Shown here: one piece after another, positions 1 through 10,507 of the stretch
How positions within the stretch are numbered: the stretch's first letter is position 1
Layout: each line of letters begins with the position of its first letter
Assembly: GCA_035527515.1 (NCBI GenBank)
Contig: DATLAJ010000046.1
Coordinates: 1 to 23,321 of the forward strand
Origin: a bacterium
Lineage (GTDB): Bacteria > B130-G9
DNA: 23,321 nt
Direction of reading: 5' to 3'
Made by a program: the position numbers and the translations under genes
Notes under the pieces: model-generated
What the model saw: the letters and a program-made list of their open reading frames with translations, nothing else
What the model was told of the DNA's origin: nothing
The model's database searches: none

Positions 1-2738
1 TTGATCGTGCCGCAGTCATCCTCTGTTACGATCACCTCCTGCGCGACATCAACTAGAATCCGGGTCAAATAGCCAGCGTTCGATGTCTTAAGAGCCGTAT
101 CCGCCAACCCCTTCCGACCACCGTGAGTCGAGATGAAATACTCTAGAACGCTCAACCCCTCCCGAAAATTGGCATTGATTGGTGCCTCGATGATCTCGCC
201 CGAGGTCTTGCTCATAAGGCCTCTCATGCCTGCAAGCTGCAGTATCTGCTCGGTGCTGCCTCTAGCTCCAGAGTACATCATCATGAAAACTGGATTGAGC
301 CCCTCCGCTGCACCGAAATCCACACCACCACCATCCGCCTTCGACGCCGCAAGCGCCGAGATAACATTCTTGGAAACGAGGTTCTTGGCCTTCGTCCAGA
401 TATCGACCGTCTTGTTATGCCGCTCCCCATCGGTGATCCGGCCACGGTTAAAATCCGAGATCACGCGCCCGACTTTCTCGTCCGCATCTTTCACGATCTC
501 GTGCTTATCCTTCGGGATCGTGATGTCGGTGATCGAGATGGAGACGCCCGAGAGTGTGCTGTATTTGAAACCCAAGTCTTTCAGATTATCCAGCACCCTC
601 ACTGTCTCTGCAAGCCCAAACAACGTGTGGATCTGAGTTATGTGCTTCGCAATGGCACGCTGCGTCATCACTTCATTGATTAACGGGTAGCCTTCCGGCA
701 TCGTGGCGTTAAGTATGATACGACCCGGCGTCGATACGACCGCGTTTCGGTACTTAAAGCTATTAGTCCCGCCGCAGCGAGGGCATCTTTTCACCTTTTG
801 CTCCTTCTGGCGGACAAAGCCACACTTCTCGCACAACCACGTGACCGCAGGCGTGAACTCCTCTCCTAAGCAAACAAGGCATTTGCGGGGATGCGATCTC
901 GACTGAATCAGATTCCCGCACACGCTACACTTGAAGACGGGTATTCTAACCCTAATGGTGTCCAAGAGCGAAATACCCCCAAGTGAGTGCACCGTTATCA
1001 CCTCATCCAAGTCGGCAAACACCCCACCCCTGGGAACCTCCTCACGAACCTTTGTCAAGTAAAAACACCCCAGCACCATGTCCCTCGATGGCACAGCCAG
1101 CGGATGGCCGTTTGCAGGCGAGAGAACATTGTTGCTCGCAAGCATCAGACAGAGTGACTCCGCCTGAGACCTCACCGACAGTGGCACATGCACCGCCATC
1201 TGGTCACCATCAAAATCAGCATTGAAGGCAGCGCAAACGAGGGCGGGCACTTCGATCGCCTTACCCTCGATCAAAATAGGCTTAAAGGACTGAACGCCCA
1301 GCCGGTGCAACGTAGGCGCTCGATTCAACATGACGGTGTGTTTCTGAACTATTTCGTTGAGAATACGCCAAACCTCAACATGCTCCGAATCCACCATCTT
1401 CCTCGCGCTCTTGACCGTTGCCGCCAGCCCATCCTGTAGAAGACGGTTATAGATAAATGGCTTGAACAGCTCCAGTGCCATCCGCTTCGGAAGCCCGCAC
1501 TGATGAATGCCAAGGTGAGGCCCAATCACAATCACCGAACGGCCTGAGTAGTCAACTCGCTTCCCAAGTAGATTCTGCCGGAACCTCCCCTGCTTCCCCC
1601 GAAGCATGTCCGTCAGAGAACGAACAGGCCGATTATGAGGCGCAACGACCGGCCTGGAACGACGCGTGTTATCCAAAAGCGCATCGACCGCCTCCTGAAG
1701 CATCCGCTTCTCGTTACGAACTATCACTTCTGGGGCCTTCAACGCTAACAGCTTCTTAAGACGATTATTACGATTGAGCACCCTTCTATAAAGATCGTTC
1801 AGGTCGGAAGTGGCAAATCGCCCACCATCGAGAGGCACGAGCGGCCTCAGGTCCGGTGGCAACACCGGAATAACGGTAAGGATCATCCACTCAGGCTTGT
1901 TCACCATCCGACCCGCGGTCCCCGAGTGGCGTAAGTCCTCCACTATCTTCAGCCGCTTGACCGCCTTCTTGGACGTCTGCACCGGTATCCGAACCGCCTT
2001 GCCCTCCGGCGGCGAGCCGCCCTCCTCCATGATGCGCTCCGAAACCTCCTCAAACAGAAGCCTATCAACGATCTGATTGACCTCGAAATCGCTGTCCCTG
2101 ATGTCCTTGATCTTAACCCTCGGACGAAGCGATGCCCGCAACTCCTCTGCCAACTCATCAAGCTGCAAAAGCTGCAGAAGCTCCCGAATCGCCTCAGCGC
2201 CCATTTGAACTCGCAGGCCAAGAACATTCTTCAAATGCCGGTACTCATCCTCCGAGACAAGCTTGCCTCTCTTAAGGCCAGATTCCCCGGGCTCAATCAC
2301 TACGTAAGACTCATAGTAAATGACGCGCTCGAGCTGCTTGATCGTCATGTCCAGCAAGTACCCAATCCGTGAAGGAGGCGCCTTGAAAAACCATATATGT
2401 GCGACCGGACATGCCAATTCTATGTGCCCAAGCCGCTCTCGACGAACAATCGACCGGATGACCTCAACGTGACACTTCTCACATACAATCCCCCGGTGCT
2501 TCATGCGCTTATACTTGCCGCAGTTACACTCAAAGTCCTTCACTGGGCCAAATATCCTAGCGCAGAAGAGCCCATCACGCTCGGGCTTGAAAGTGCGATA
2601 GTTGATCGTCTCTGGCTTCTTCACCTCGCCATGGGACCACTCCCGAATCCGCTCCGGAGATGCCAAACCTATCCGAATAGCATCAAACGGCTTCGGTTCT
2701 CTGGGCTTGTCAAAAAGATCTATTGATCTGTCCAACAC
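1..2738 (-). CDS. rpoC: DNA-directed RNA polymerase subunit beta' (3' end outside window)
   Basis: Catalytic clamp/active-site subunit of RNA polymerase. The frame is open from GTG at 2738 to base 1, giving about 912 residues; the C-terminal part lies outside. Seen: the N-terminal zinc site (C71, C73, C86, C89 in [13 protein letters not shown]...CEKC), the NKPEWMIL segment, and the catalytic NADFDGDQM motif (D508, D510, D512) that binds Mg2+. The last visible Cys (residue 909, EDDC) matches the first ligand of the second canonical zinc site. Relative to E. coli there are two extra stretches of about 47 residues each: one before NKPEWMIL, and one after the catalytic loop (nt about 741-950) that holds four CxxC pairs at an exact 16-residue spacing (C604 to C655). 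A GGAGG precedes the start; GTG (2738) or TTG (2735) could initiate, whereas the ATG at 2740 is in another frame that stops at once. Follows rpoB by 11 bp. Confidence 0.98.
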   Translation of the reverse strand, partial: MLDRSIDLFDKPREPKPFDAIRIGLASPERIREWSHGEVKKPETINYRTFKPERDGLFCARIFGPVKDFECNCGKYKRMKHRGIVCEKCHVEVIRSIVRRERLGHIELACPVAHIWFFKAPPSRIGYLLDMTIKQLERVIYYESYVVIEPGESGLKRGKLVSEDEYRHLKNVLGLRVQMGAEAIRELLQLLQLDELAEELRASLRPRVKIKDIRDSDFEVNQIVDRLLFEEVSERIMEEGGSPPEGKAVRIPVQTSKKAVKRLKIVEDLRHSGTAGRMVNKPEWMILTVIPVLPPDLRPLVPLDGGRFATSDLNDLYRRVLNRNNRLKKLLALKAPEVIVRNEKRMLQEAVDALLDNTRRSRPVVAPHNRPVRSLTDMLRGKQGRFRQNLLGKRVDYSGRSVIVIGPHLGIHQCGLPKRMALELFKPFIYNRLLQDGLAATVKSARKMVDSEHVEVWRILNEIVQKHTVMLNRAPTLHRLGVQSFKPILIEGKAIEVPALVCAAFNADFDGDQMAVHVPLSVRSQAESLCLMLASNNVLSPANGHPLAVPSRDMVLGCFYLTKVREEVPRGGVFADLDEVITVHSLGGISLLDTIRVRIPVFKCSVCGNLIQSRSHPRKCLVCLGEEFTPAVTWLCEKCGFVRQKEQKVKRCPRCGGTNSFKYRNAVVSTPGRIILNATMPEGYPLINEVMTQRAIAKHITQIHTLFGLAETVRVLDNLKDLGFKYSTLSGVSISITDITIPKDKHEIVKDADEKVGRVISDFNRGRITDGERHNKTVDIWTKAKNLVSKNVISALAASKADGGGVDFGAAEGLNPVFMMMYSGARGSTEQILQLAGMRGLMSKTSGEIIEAPINANFREGLSVLEYFISTHGGRKGLADTALKTSNAGYLTRILVDVAQEVIVTEDDCGTI

Positions 2739-2749
2739 ATAACCTCCGG

Positions 2750-5700
2750 TCACCTTGTTATTTTGATCCCATCTTCAACCCGCTCAAACTCAAGAGAAGC
2801 CCGAGAGAACCGTGGGCGCCTCCGCGTCTCCAAAAGCTCTAAGTCGAGGCCAAGGCTCTGAAGCTCCTTGATCAAGACGTTGAATGATTCCGGCGTTCCC
2901 GGTCTTGCTAGGTCCTGTCCCTTCACAATCGCCTCGTATATCTTGTTGCGACCCTCCACATCATCGCTTTTGACCGTCAAGAACTCCTGAAGTGCGTTCG
3001 CAGCTCCAAACGCCTCAAGCGACCAGACTTCCATCTCTCCCAGCCTCTGCCCACCGGACTGGGCCTTGCCTCCAAGTGGCTGCTGTGTAACCAACGAATA
3101 CGGACCGGTTGAACGGGCATGCATCTTGTCGTCAACCAAATGATCGAGCTTCATCACATAGATGTAACCCACCGTTACCTTCTGGTCGAATGGCTTGCCA
3201 GTCTGCCCATCATAAAGCATAACTTTCCCATTTTCGGGCAGACCTGCAAGCGAAAGGGCATGTCCTATCTCTTCCTCTGTGGCACTCGAGAACACTGGAC
3301 AGGCCACTGGCAGCCCATACTTCGCAATCACGCTAGCGAACCCCCTGAGGTCGCTGTCGGAATACCTCTTAAGGTCGGCCTCCTTCGCTTCATCACCCTC
3401 GTAGATGGCGAGGAGCCAATCTCGAAGGGCCTTAGTGTCGCACCCATTATTCAGCATCGCACCCGTCTTATCGCCTATAACCTTCGAGGCCCACCCCAGG
3501 TGCGTCTCCAACAACTGCCCGACGTTCATCCGTGACGGGACACCAAGCGGACTTAGCACCATATCCACCGGCGTACCATCCTCAAGATAAGGCAGGCTCT
3601 CAATCGGAAGCACCTTGGCCACAACGCCCTTGTTACCGTGTCGACCGGCCATCTTATCCCCAACGTTCAGGTTACGCTTTATCGCCACGTAAACCTTTAC
3701 CATCTGAATCACGCCCGGCCTGAGTTCGTCCCCACCACGTATCCTCTCGCGCTGCTCTCTATAACGCGTCTCCATCAGCCCTATCTGGTCGCTGGCGAGC
3801 TTCTCCACCTGCCTTAGTCGTGCCCCGAGCTCGCCCTCCTCTTTTTGAGCGATCTCATGAAGCACGTAATAGATGAGCTTCGCAAGTCTAGTGCGGGCAA
3901 TCTTCTTGCCTTTCCTACAAATGACCTTCTTCGTTCCAGGAACGACATACTCGTGTGTGAGAACTGCCCCGGAAAGAATGCGACGCATGATCCTGTCCCG
4001 ACCAGCTGTAATAACCCTCCGCTCGTCATCCTCGCGACTCTGGATGTTCGCCAGTGCAGCTTGGATGACCTTGTGCTTGCCAAGCTGCTCCTCAGCCGAA
4101 CGGCGCGCAAAAACCCGCACGTCAATTACGGTCCCGCTCACGCCCGGATGCACAAACAGTGAGGCGTTCTTGACCTCTCGCGCCTTGTCACCAAACAAGG
4201 CCTTCAGCAGCTTCTCCTCCGGCGAGAGCTGCGTCTCAGCCTTCGGAGTAACCTTCCCAACCAAGATGTCGCCCGGACCAACCTTAGAGCCAATTCTGGC
4301 AATACCGCTGCTATCCAAATGCCGAAGCGCCTCGGGGCGAACGTTCGGGATGTCCGGAGTGATCTCGTCAGGCCCGAGCTTGTTGTCTCTAGCCTCTGTC
4401 ATGAACTCCTCGACGTGAATCGAGGTGAAGATATCATCACGAACAACACGCTCAGAAACCAAAATGGCGTCCTCGTAATTATAGCCGTGCCAGGGCATGA
4501 AAGCGACCAATATATCCCGACCAAGCGCAAGCTCACCGCCACTGATGGCGTAACCATCCGTTATCAAATCGCCGGCCTTCACCCTCTCGCCAACGCGAAC
4601 TGATGGACGCTCGTTTATGCACGTGTTCTGATTGGATTTCATAAACTTCTTTAGGTAATAAAAATCGAACTTGCCATCAGAAAGCCGATTGCCGTTCTCA
4701 TCGAAGATCACCTCGTCATCAGCCTCAGCCACGATTCGGCTGCCTGTTACACTTACAACTTCACCGCTTCGCCTAGCGGTCTGAACCACTCCAGAATCCC
4801 TGGCTGCGATCTTCTCCATCCCCGTTCCCACAAGAGGGGCCGAGGGCTGCATCAACGGAACCCCCTGACGCTGCATGTTCGAGCCCATAAGCGCTCGGTT
4901 CGCATCATCATGCTCCAGAAACGGGATTAGAGCCGCGGACATACTAACGATCTGACCTGGCGAGGCATCCAAATACTTTATCTTCAACGACGCCTCAGTG
5001 TGGAAATTACCTCTGAACCGGGAGGCCACCCTGTCCGAAGCCAGGTGCCCGTCCTTAGTTAGCGGCTCACTAGCCTGAGCGATGTGATATTCGTCCTCCT
5101 CGTGAGCGTCGAGGTAGGTAACAGTCTCTGCAACATGGCCATCCTTGTCCAACTCACGATACGGCGTCTCAATGAACCCCCGGTCGTTGACCCTTGCCAA
5201 TACCGTCAATGAAGCCAAAAGGCCAATGTTCGGACCCTCAGGAGTCTCTATCGGACATATACGCCCATAGTGTGTCGGATGAACGTCCCTGACCTCAAAC
5301 GTCGCCCGCTCCCGCGTCAGCCCGCCCGGGCCAAGCGCACTAAGCCTACGTTTGTGGGTCAGCTCCGCAAGTGGGTTGGTCTGCTCCAAAAACTGCGACA
5401 GCTGGCTGCCGCCAAAAAACTCCCGGATCACGCCGCTGACGACCTTCGAGTTCACCAGGTCCTGTGGCTTGAGCTCCTCCACATCTTGCGAATTGATCTT
5501 CTCCCGAATAAGACGCTCCAGACGAAGAAGCCCCAAACGAAACTGGTTCTCAAGGAGCTCGCCTACTCTCCGAACGCGCCTGTTACCTAAATGATCAATG
5601 TCATCAACCTCGCCCTCGCCAGCCTTCAACTTGAACAAATACGCAATCGTGTCGATCACGTCCTCACGCGTCAAACTCCGCTCTGAAAGCGGCGTCTTCT

Positions 5701-7075
5701 TCTTGAACTTGAAATTGAACCGAAGGCGACCTATCTCGGAAAGATCGTATCTCTTGGGATTAAAAAACAAATTATTAAAAAACTTCCGAGCCGCCTCATC
5801 GTCGCTAGCATCTGCGAATGAGCTCAGGTAGGACCGGCTGGCGGCCTGATCCTTGCTTTGCTGCTCCGGCTCCTCGGACACGACATCTAACCCAATCTTC
5901 TCCGCCTCGACTGTCTCGAAGAGCATGTTCGCAAACTCAGCGCTCCGGGAAGGATACAGCTCAAACCGCTCGACTTGAGCCCTCTGAATCGCATCAAGGT
6001 CGGCGTCGTCCAGCTCCTTGTTCATCGGAACGATAACGTTGTCCTCCTCGTCGTGGATGTCCCAGACAACCTCACGCCCCAAGAACTCCTCACGACTCAT
6101 GGGGAGATACTCCAGCTCACTCTTATCGATCCTCGCAAGTGCGGCCTTCGATATCCTGTGATGCTTCCTTACAAGAACTGCCCCGCTCTGGGGGTCAACT
6201 ACGTCCTGCTTGGGCCGATAGGCAAGATGTATCTTCCGATTCAACTTGCTCTTGAAACTACCGTCCGGCGACATCTCCACCTGCTCAACGCCGATGAAGC
6301 ACTGGATCACCTCTTCCTTCGTCCTTAAACCAAGCGCACGCAACACTGAGGAGGCGGGTATCCGCCGCTTACGCTTGTTCGTGTCCACGCGGGCCTGAAG
6401 CACACCGCTCGCATCGAATAAAAACTCAAGCCACGGCCCACGTTCCGGAACGATGCGAGCAGAGTAGTCCTCACGCCCAACCTCCTTAGACCGGGCAAAG
6501 AAAACGCCAGGAGAACGGTGCAGCTGGTTCACAATAGTCCGCTCAGTCCCATTGATTATGAAAGTGCCCTTCGAGGTCATTAACGGCATCTCGCACAGGA
6601 AAATCGTCTGCTCAACTATCCCCTCTTTCTTCGGCTTCCTCACCTCGTCCGAAACGTCGAACCTCTTGAGGCGAAGCCTCACTCGCATCGACGCAGCATA
6701 CGTCATCTCGCGCTGCAGGCACTCCTCCTCCGTATAACGCGTCCCGAGCCGCCGCATTGCCAAGTGACCACACCGCTCGCATGGCTCCAAGCTCTGAAAA
6801 TAATGCGATGTCTGCCCACAAGGACACACATATTCCGCACCCACCTCATAAGCCACAAACTCGAGCTCGCAGTTGCGACTCGCGTTCTCAATGGGAAAAA
6901 TCTCCTCAAATACAGCTTCTGCGCCTATCGACTGCCGCTTCTCCGGCGGAACCTCTCGCTGCAGGAACCTGTCAAATGACTCCGTCTGAACCGCCAGCAG
7001 CGACGGAATCTCGACGGCACTTCTCGTCTTGACGTAACTCCGCCTAATGTCAACCGGCTTACTCGCCGATATCAT
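2750..7075 (-). CDS. rpoB: DNA-directed RNA polymerase subunit beta
   Basis: Second large catalytic subunit of RNA polymerase, 1441 residues against 1342 in E. coli. Seen: the rifampicin-pocket segment near residues 552-590 ([20 protein letters not shown]), followed by [19 protein letters not shown], the [12 protein letters not shown] active-site lysine motif near residue 1140, and the C-terminal switch region with [17 protein letters not shown]. An unusual insert at about residues 80-113 carries C84, C86, C99 and C102 (CPC...CERC) and looks like a small zinc ribbon where most homologs have only a few residues. The position equivalent to E. coli Asp516 is Glu (E564). The stop is TGA, showing that TGA is a normal stop in this genome. 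The gene starts 15 bp after rplL and ends 11 bp before rpoC, so all three are probably cotranscribed. Confidence 0.99.
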   Translation of the reverse strand: MISASKPVDIRRSYVKTRSAVEIPSLLAVQTESFDRFLQREVPPEKRQSIGAEAVFEEIFPIENASRNCELEFVAYEVGAEYVCPCGQTSHYFQSLEPCERCGHLAMRRLGTRYTEEECLQREMTYAASMRVRLRLKRFDVSDEVRKPKKEGIVEQTIFLCEMPLMTSKGTFIINGTERTIVNQLHRSPGVFFARSKEVGREDYSARIVPERGPWLEFLFDASGVLQARVDTNKRKRRIPASSVLRALGLRTKEEVIQCFIGVEQVEMSPDGSFKSKLNRKIHLAYRPKQDVVDPQSGAVLVRKHHRISKAALARIDKSELEYLPMSREEFLGREVVWDIHDEEDNVIVPMNKELDDADLDAIQRAQVERFELYPSRSAEFANMLFETVEAEKIGLDVVSEEPEQQSKDQAASRSYLSSFADASDDEAARKFFNNLFFNPKRYDLSEIGRLRFNFKFKKKTPLSERSLTREDVIDTIAYLFKLKAGEGEVDDIDHLGNRRVRRVGELLENQFRLGLLRLERLIREKINSQDVEELKPQDLVNSKVVSGVIREFFGGSQLSQFLEQTNPLAELTHKRRLSALGPGGLTRERATFEVRDVHPTHYGRICPIETPEGPNIGLLASLTVLARVNDRGFIETPYRELDKDGHVAETVTYLDAHEEDEYHIAQASEPLTKDGHLASDRVASRFRGNFHTEASLKIKYLDASPGQIVSMSAALIPFLEHDDANRALMGSNMQRQGVPLMQPSAPLVGTGMEKIAARDSGVVQTARRSGEVVSVTGSRIVAEADDEVIFDENGNRLSDGKFDFYYLKKFMKSNQNTCINERPSVRVGERVKAGDLITDGYAISGGELALGRDILVAFMPWHGYNYEDAILVSERVVRDDIFTSIHVEEFMTEARDNKLGPDEITPDIPNVRPEALRHLDSSGIARIGSKVGPGDILVGKVTPKAETQLSPEEKLLKALFGDKAREVKNASLFVHPGVSGTVIDVRVFARRSAEEQLGKHKVIQAALANIQSREDDERRVITAGRDRIMRRILSGAVLTHEYVVPGTKKVICRKGKKIARTRLAKLIYYVLHEIAQKEEGELGARLRQVEKLASDQIGLMETRYREQRERIRGGDELRPGVIQMVKVYVAIKRNLNVGDKMAGRHGNKGVVAKVLPIESLPYLEDGTPVDMVLSPLGVPSRMNVGQLLETHLGWASKVIGDKTGAMLNNGCDTKALRDWLLAIYEGDEAKEADLKRYSDSDLRGFASVIAKYGLPVACPVFSSATEEEIGHALSLAGLPENGKVMLYDGQTGKPFDQKVTVGYIYVMKLDHLVDDKMHARSTGPYSLVTQQPLGGKAQSGGQRLGEMEVWSLEAFGAANALQEFLTVKSDDVEGRNKIYEAIVKGQDLARPGTPESFNVLIKELQSLGLDLELLETRRRPRFSRASLEFERVEDGIKITR

Positions 7076-7090
7076 CTAATACCTCCCCAA

Positions 7091-7477
7091 TTACTGGATC
7101 TCGACGGTACCGCCCGCTTCCTCGATGACCTTCTTGAACTCCTCTGCATCTTCCTTGCTGAGGCCCTCCTTCACCTTTGCCGGTGCCGATTCGACAAGCT
7201 CCTTGCTCTCCTTCAACCCCAGATTGATCAGGCTGCGAATCGCCTTGATCACGTGTATCTTCTTCTCGCCAAACGACTTCAAAAGCACGTCAAACTCGGT
7301 CTTCTCCGCGGCGGCCTCAGCCGCCTCACCCGCCGGCACTCCTGCCACAGCCGCGGGTGCGAACGCTGCGGCCGAAACTCCAAATCGCTCCTCAAGCTCC
7401 TTGACCATGGTCGAAAGGTCCTTCACGGACATGTTCTCTATGAATTCGACCACCTGCTCCTTCGTTAGCTCTACCAT
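7091..7477 (-). CDS. rplL: 50S ribosomal protein L7/L12
   Basis: Stalk protein that recruits translational GTPases to the 50S subunit; 128 residues, slightly above the usual 120-125. Seen: the N-terminal dimerisation helix region ([20 protein letters not shown]), an Ala/Gly/Pro-rich hinge near residues 38-58, and the conserved C-terminal domain (EKTEFDVLL...[11 protein letters not shown]...[11 protein letters not shown]...GGTVEIQ). ATG follows a good GGAGGA site. It lies 48 bp after rplJ, as usual, and only 15 bp before rpoB. Confidence 0.99.
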   Translation of the reverse strand: MVELTKEQVVEFIENMSVKDLSTMVKELEERFGVSAAAFAPAAVAGVPAGEAAEAAAEKTEFDVLLKSFGEKKIHVIKAIRSLINLGLKESKELVESAPAKVKEGLSKEDAEEFKKVIEEAGGTVEIQ

Positions 7478-7525
7478 GCACTTCCTCCACTTATTAAAAA
7501 GATGGGCTCACAAAATCCGCCGACC

Positions 7526-8071
7526 TCACTCCGAGGCGCTCGACGGCCTGCCCTCTTTTTTCTCTTTGATCGCCTGCAATGTTCTGACAAGCCCGGTGAC
7601 CGGCCCATTCAGGACAAAAACCAGCTTTGAAATCGGTGCCTGCAATACACTAGCCAACCTCCCAACCAACTGCGGTTTGCTCGGCAACTTGGCTATCGCC
7701 GTTACCTCCTCCCCTGAGGCATACTCGCCATCCACGAAACCAGCTTTTATCTTAAGGCCTTCAAGCCCCTTTGCAGCGTCCGTGAGAATTTTCAACGCCA
7801 CTAAGGACCCATCATATCCAATCCCTAACGCTGTCTGCCCCACCAGATCAGAGTCCAAACACTCCAACGGTGTGCCCGTTATCGCACGCCTGATCAGGTT
7901 GTTCTTGGCAACAATGTAATCTACATTCGCATCCCGCGCCTTGTTCCGAAGCTCGGTTATCTCGGACACCGAAACACCCGAAAAGTCAACAAGCACAACC
8001 GCCTCCGCGGTAGAAAACCGGCCAGACAGGTCTTTCACAACTGCCCGCTTGTATTCCAATCCTCGAACCAT
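7526..8071 (-). CDS. rplJ: 50S ribosomal protein L10
   Basis: Base of the ribosomal stalk; anchors L7/L12 dimers on 23S rRNA. 181 residues, a normal length. Seen: the N-terminal rRNA-binding part (YKRAVVKDLSGRFSTAEAVVLVDFSGV...ELRNKARDANVDYIVAKNNL), matching the family throughout, and a C-terminal helix (residues about 140-175) that would bind L7/L12. The stop is TGA. It begins 8 bp after rplA, so there is no room for the long structured leader that controls rplJ in E. coli. Confidence 0.98.
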   Translation of the reverse strand: MVRGLEYKRAVVKDLSGRFSTAEAVVLVDFSGVSVSEITELRNKARDANVDYIVAKNNLIRRAITGTPLECLDSDLVGQTALGIGYDGSLVALKILTDAAKGLEGLKIKAGFVDGEYASGEEVTAIAKLPSKPQLVGRLASVLQAPISKLVFVLNGPVTGLVRTLQAIKEKKEGRPSSASE

Positions 8072-8079
8072 GTTGTAAC

Positions 8080-8787
8080 CTAGCCCTTCAGTGATGCAGC
8101 TGTTTGCACCGGGTCAATCTTTATCCCCGGACCCATCGTTGTCGATACCGTCAGGCTCTTCAGGTAGCGACCTTTGCTCGCAACCGGCTTGGCCCTGATC
8201 AGACTCTCAAGAAACGCCCTTGCGTTCTCAACCAAAAGAACCTTCCCAAAATCCCGCTTCCCAAACGGCACATGGATGTTCGACGTCCGGTCAACCTTGA
8301 ACTCAATCTTGCCAGCTTTAAGCTCCTCGACAGCCCTCGCGACCTCAAACGTTACCGTCCCAGTCTTAGGCGAAGGCATTAACCGCCTGGGGCCAAGAAT
8401 GCGCCCAAGCTTGCCAACCTTCGACATCATATCTGGCGTTGCAACAACCGCGTCAAACTCCAGCCAACCGCCCTGTATCTTCGTGATCAACTCATCCCCG
8501 CCAACGAAATCAGCACCGGCCGCCTCAGCCTCTTTCTCCTTTTCACCCTTCGCAAAAACCAGCACGCGGACCTCCTTACCCGTGCCATGCGGAAGATTCA
8601 CCGTGCCCCGAACCATCTGATCAGCATGCCGCGGATCGACACCAAGTCGCCCTGCCAAGTCCAACGTCTCGTTGAACTTCGTGAACGACAACTCACAAGC
8701 CATCTCTATTGCCTGCTCCAGAGTGTAATACATCTCGCTATCGATCTTGGCCGACGCCTCCAAATACATCTTGCCCCGTCTCGTCAT
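8080..8787 (-). CDS. rplA: 50S ribosomal protein L1
   Basis: L1 stalk protein that binds 23S rRNA and helps release deacylated tRNA; in many bacteria it represses its own operon. 235 residues, as usual. Seen: [40 protein letters not shown], and the signature [20 protein letters not shown] (the second Arg replaces the Gly found in E. coli LGPRGLMPNPK). The C-terminal part ends in [20 protein letters not shown]. Two close ATGs (8787 and 8769) could start it; the first follows GAGAG. Confidence 0.98.
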   Translation of the reverse strand: MTRRGKMYLEASAKIDSEMYYTLEQAIEMACELSFTKFNETLDLAGRLGVDPRHADQMVRGTVNLPHGTGKEVRVLVFAKGEKEKEAEAAGADFVGGDELITKIQGGWLEFDAVVATPDMMSKVGKLGRILGPRRLMPSPKTGTVTFEVARAVEELKAGKIEFKVDRTSNIHVPFGKRDFGKVLLVENARAFLESLIRAKPVASKGRYLKSLTVSTTMGPGIKIDPVQTAASLKG

Positions 8788-8827
8788 TGCACTACTTCTC
8801 TCAATTGCCCAAACCCAACAAAACCAA

Positions 8828-9253
8828 CTAATCCTCGACCTCGATGCCCATGCTCCTGGCTGTCCCGCTGAGTATCTTCACCGCACCATCAATGTCTATC
8901 GCATTGAGGTCTGGCATTTTCTGTCGGGCCACTTCCTCGAGCTGCGCACGAGTTATACGACCAACCTTCGTCTTGTTCGGCTCCGCGGAGCCTTTCGCAA
9001 GACCAACCGCTCGCTTTAAGAGAAAACCAGCCGGCGGATTCTTAGTCACGAACGAAAACGACCGGTCCTTATATATGGTAATCACAGCCGGTATTATCAA
9101 ACCTTTCTGATCCTTCGTCCGCTCATTGAACTGCTTGCAAAACTCCACGGGCGCAACCCGATACTGACCAAGTGCGGTCCCCACGGGGGGAGCAGGTGTC
9201 GCCGCACCACCCTCTATCTGCAGCTTCAACCTCGCGATAACCTCTTTAGCCAA
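8828..9253 (-). CDS. rplK: 50S ribosomal protein L11
   Basis: Binds the GTPase-associated centre of 23S rRNA at the stalk base. 141 residues, the exact family length. Seen: the Pro-rich N-terminal domain ([16 protein letters not shown], with the [19 protein letters not shown] segment), the linker, and the rRNA-binding C-terminal domain ([20 protein letters not shown]...[18 protein letters not shown]). Lies 24 bp after nusG in the standard nusG-rplK-rplA order. Confidence 0.99.
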   Translation of the reverse strand: MAKEVIARLKLQIEGGAATPAPPVGTALGQYRVAPVEFCKQFNERTKDQKGLIIPAVITIYKDRSFSFVTKNPPAGFLLKRAVGLAKGSAEPNKTKVGRITRAQLEEVARQKMPDLNAIDIDGAVKILSGTARSMGIEVED

Positions 9254-9277
9254 AGCACCTATCCTCTCTCATGCTTC

Positions 9278-9976
9278 CTAATCCTCCTCACCCGCAAGCT
9301 CAACCTGATCAAAAGAAAGCTCAACAGGAATCGGGCGTCCAAATATCCCCACCGTTACCTTCAACCGCTTCTTGTCACCCGACACATCCTCAACGTCTCC
9401 TGAAAAAGGCGCAAACAAGCCCTCGACTATCTTAACGCGGTCCCCAACCGCGAAAGGAACCTCCCTCACGCCCGCGCGCTGTCTCTGCTTCTTGCCCTCC
9501 TCGATCGCCGTTATCTCCTCGTCCGTAAACATCTGCAACTCATCGTCGCCAGACTTGACGAAACCAATTACTTTCGGCGCTGCGGTGCAGACATTAACTA
9601 CATCCCGAGTAAGCTCCATCCGCAAGAACACATATCCGGGGAAAAGGGCACGCTCTCGCCTCATCTCGCGTCCATCAAGGCGCCTCGTTTTAACCTGTTC
9701 CGTCGGAACGTAAATACGGGCTATCTTGCCCTTAAGCTCCTTGTGCGTCTCGCTCAAAAAAGATATGGCCTTGCTGACTGACTTCTCGTAGCCGGAATAC
9801 GTGTGAACCGCATACCAGTGGAACCGGCTGTCCTCTTCCTCCGCGCCAGACTCATCCGAGGTCGCCTCGCCCACCGCAGCCTCTTCCTGAGAAGAGGCGG
9901 ATGCAGCGATCTCCTCTGGCTGAACCTCGCGACCCTCCTCGCCCTCGTTTCCTGATGTCAAGACTGAACGCTCCAA
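9278..9976 (-). CDS. nusG: Transcription termination/antitermination factor NusG
   Basis: RNA polymerase-bound elongation factor that links transcription to Rho or to ribosomes. 232 residues, about 50 more than E. coli. Seen: the NGN domain from about residue 52 (FHWYAVHTYSGYEKSV...FPGYVFLRMEL...PKVIGFV) and the C-terminal KOW domain (FAVGDRVKIVEGLFAPFSGD...VTVGIFGRPIPVELSFDQVEL). The first 50 residues are very acidic (Glu/Asp/Ser/Ala), probably disordered. There is no in-frame ATG before the NGN domain. TTG at 9976 gives the longest form; a GTG inside the acidic tail (VGEATSDES), just after AGGAAGAGG, is a credible alternative start. Confidence 0.96.
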   Translation of the reverse strand: MERSVLTSGNEGEEGREVQPEEIAASASSQEEAAVGEATSDESGAEEEDSRFHWYAVHTYSGYEKSVSKAISFLSETHKELKGKIARIYVPTEQVKTRRLDGREMRRERALFPGYVFLRMELTRDVVNVCTAAPKVIGFVKSGDDELQMFTDEEITAIEEGKKQRQRAGVREVPFAVGDRVKIVEGLFAPFSGDVEDVSGDKKRLKVTVGIFGRPIPVELSFDQVELAGEED

Positions 9977-9986
9977 ACCTAAACCC

Positions 9987-10169
9987 CTACTTCAACGCGA
10001 AATGCAGTAGCACAGAGAACAACTTGTCCACCACACCGAGATACGCCGACACAATCAGCGTCGCCACGATCACAACCACCGTCGCTGACATTATCTGATC
10101 CTTGTTCGGCCACGTTACTCGCTTTAGTTCAAGCCGAACATCCCGAAGGAACGTTATGAGCTTGTTCAT
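9987..10169 (-). CDS. secE: Preprotein translocase subunit SecE
   Basis: Small essential subunit of the SecYEG protein-export channel. 60 residues, the short single-helix form seen in most bacteria outside the gamma-proteobacteria. Seen: the amphipathic N-terminal segment LRDVRLELKRVTWPNKDQI with the conserved VTWP, then one membrane helix (ATVVVIVATLIVSAYLGVVD). It sits directly between tRNA-Trp and nusG, its usual place. Confidence 0.98.
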   Translation of the reverse strand: MNKLITFLRDVRLELKRVTWPNKDQIMSATVVVIVATLIVSAYLGVVDKLFSVLLHFALK

Positions 10170-10210
10170 CTTGACCCCATATCATCATCGTGCTAAGTCC
10201 ACAACTCGAA

Positions 10211-10287
10211 TGGCAGGCCAGGAGGGATTCGAACCCCCAACTTCCGGATTTGGAGCCCGGCGCTCTAACCATTAGAGCTACTGGCCT
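10211..10287 (-). tRNA. tRNA-Trp (anticodon CCA)
   Basis: Complete cloverleaf read on the minus strand. The acceptor arms AGGCCAG and CTGGCCT pair fully, the D-arm is GCTC/GAGC, the anticodon stem is CCGGG/TCCGG with loop CTCCAAA (anticodon CCA), and the T-arm has GGGGG-TTCGAAT-CCCTC. Discriminator is G and the 3' CCA is encoded, the only one of the five tRNAs here with an encoded CCA. tRNA-Trp between rpmG and secE is a common bacterial arrangement. Confidence 0.97.
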
Positions 10288-10313
10288 TCATATATCAGTC
10301 CGGCCTCGAGGCG

Positions 10314-10484
10314 CTATCTGACCTCTTTGTGAGAGGTATGTTTCCTGCAAAACCTGCAATACTTGCTCAGCTCTAACTTATCCTGGTGCTTACGCTTATT
10401 CCGCGTGGTAGTGTAGTTCCGGCGCTTGCAGTCCACACAGCCGAGCGTGACTATCTCTCGCTGCTTCTTAGCCTTCTTGGCCAC
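10314..10484 (-). CDS. rpmG: 50S ribosomal protein L33 (zinc-binding type)
   Basis: Small ribosomal protein of the 50S subunit; 56 residues. Read from GTG at 10484 to TAG at 10314-10316. It keeps two CxxC pairs (C16/C19 in CVDC and C43/C46 in CRFC), the zinc-binding form of L33, plus the conserved NYTTTRNKR segment and the basic C-terminal [19 protein letters not shown] is chosen because a GGAGAG lies about 8 nt upstream and no ATG is available. Located between tuf and tRNA-Trp, as in many bacteria. Confidence 0.96.
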   Translation of the reverse strand: MAKKAKKQREIVTLGCVDCKRRNYTTTRNKRKHQDKLELSKYCRFCRKHTSHKEVR

Positions 10485-10507
10485 CAGCTGCTCTCCAGAC
10501 TATAATG

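Noticed and set aside
133-2726. Several plus-strand ORFs up to 167 residues over 1-2740
   Set aside because: They are antisense to rpoC, which is continuous and fully conserved on the minus strand; their translations resemble no family.
7125-7919. 264-residue plus-strand ORF
   Set aside because: Shadow of rplL and rplJ; it spans two real genes and their gap and has low-complexity, unrecognisable sequence.
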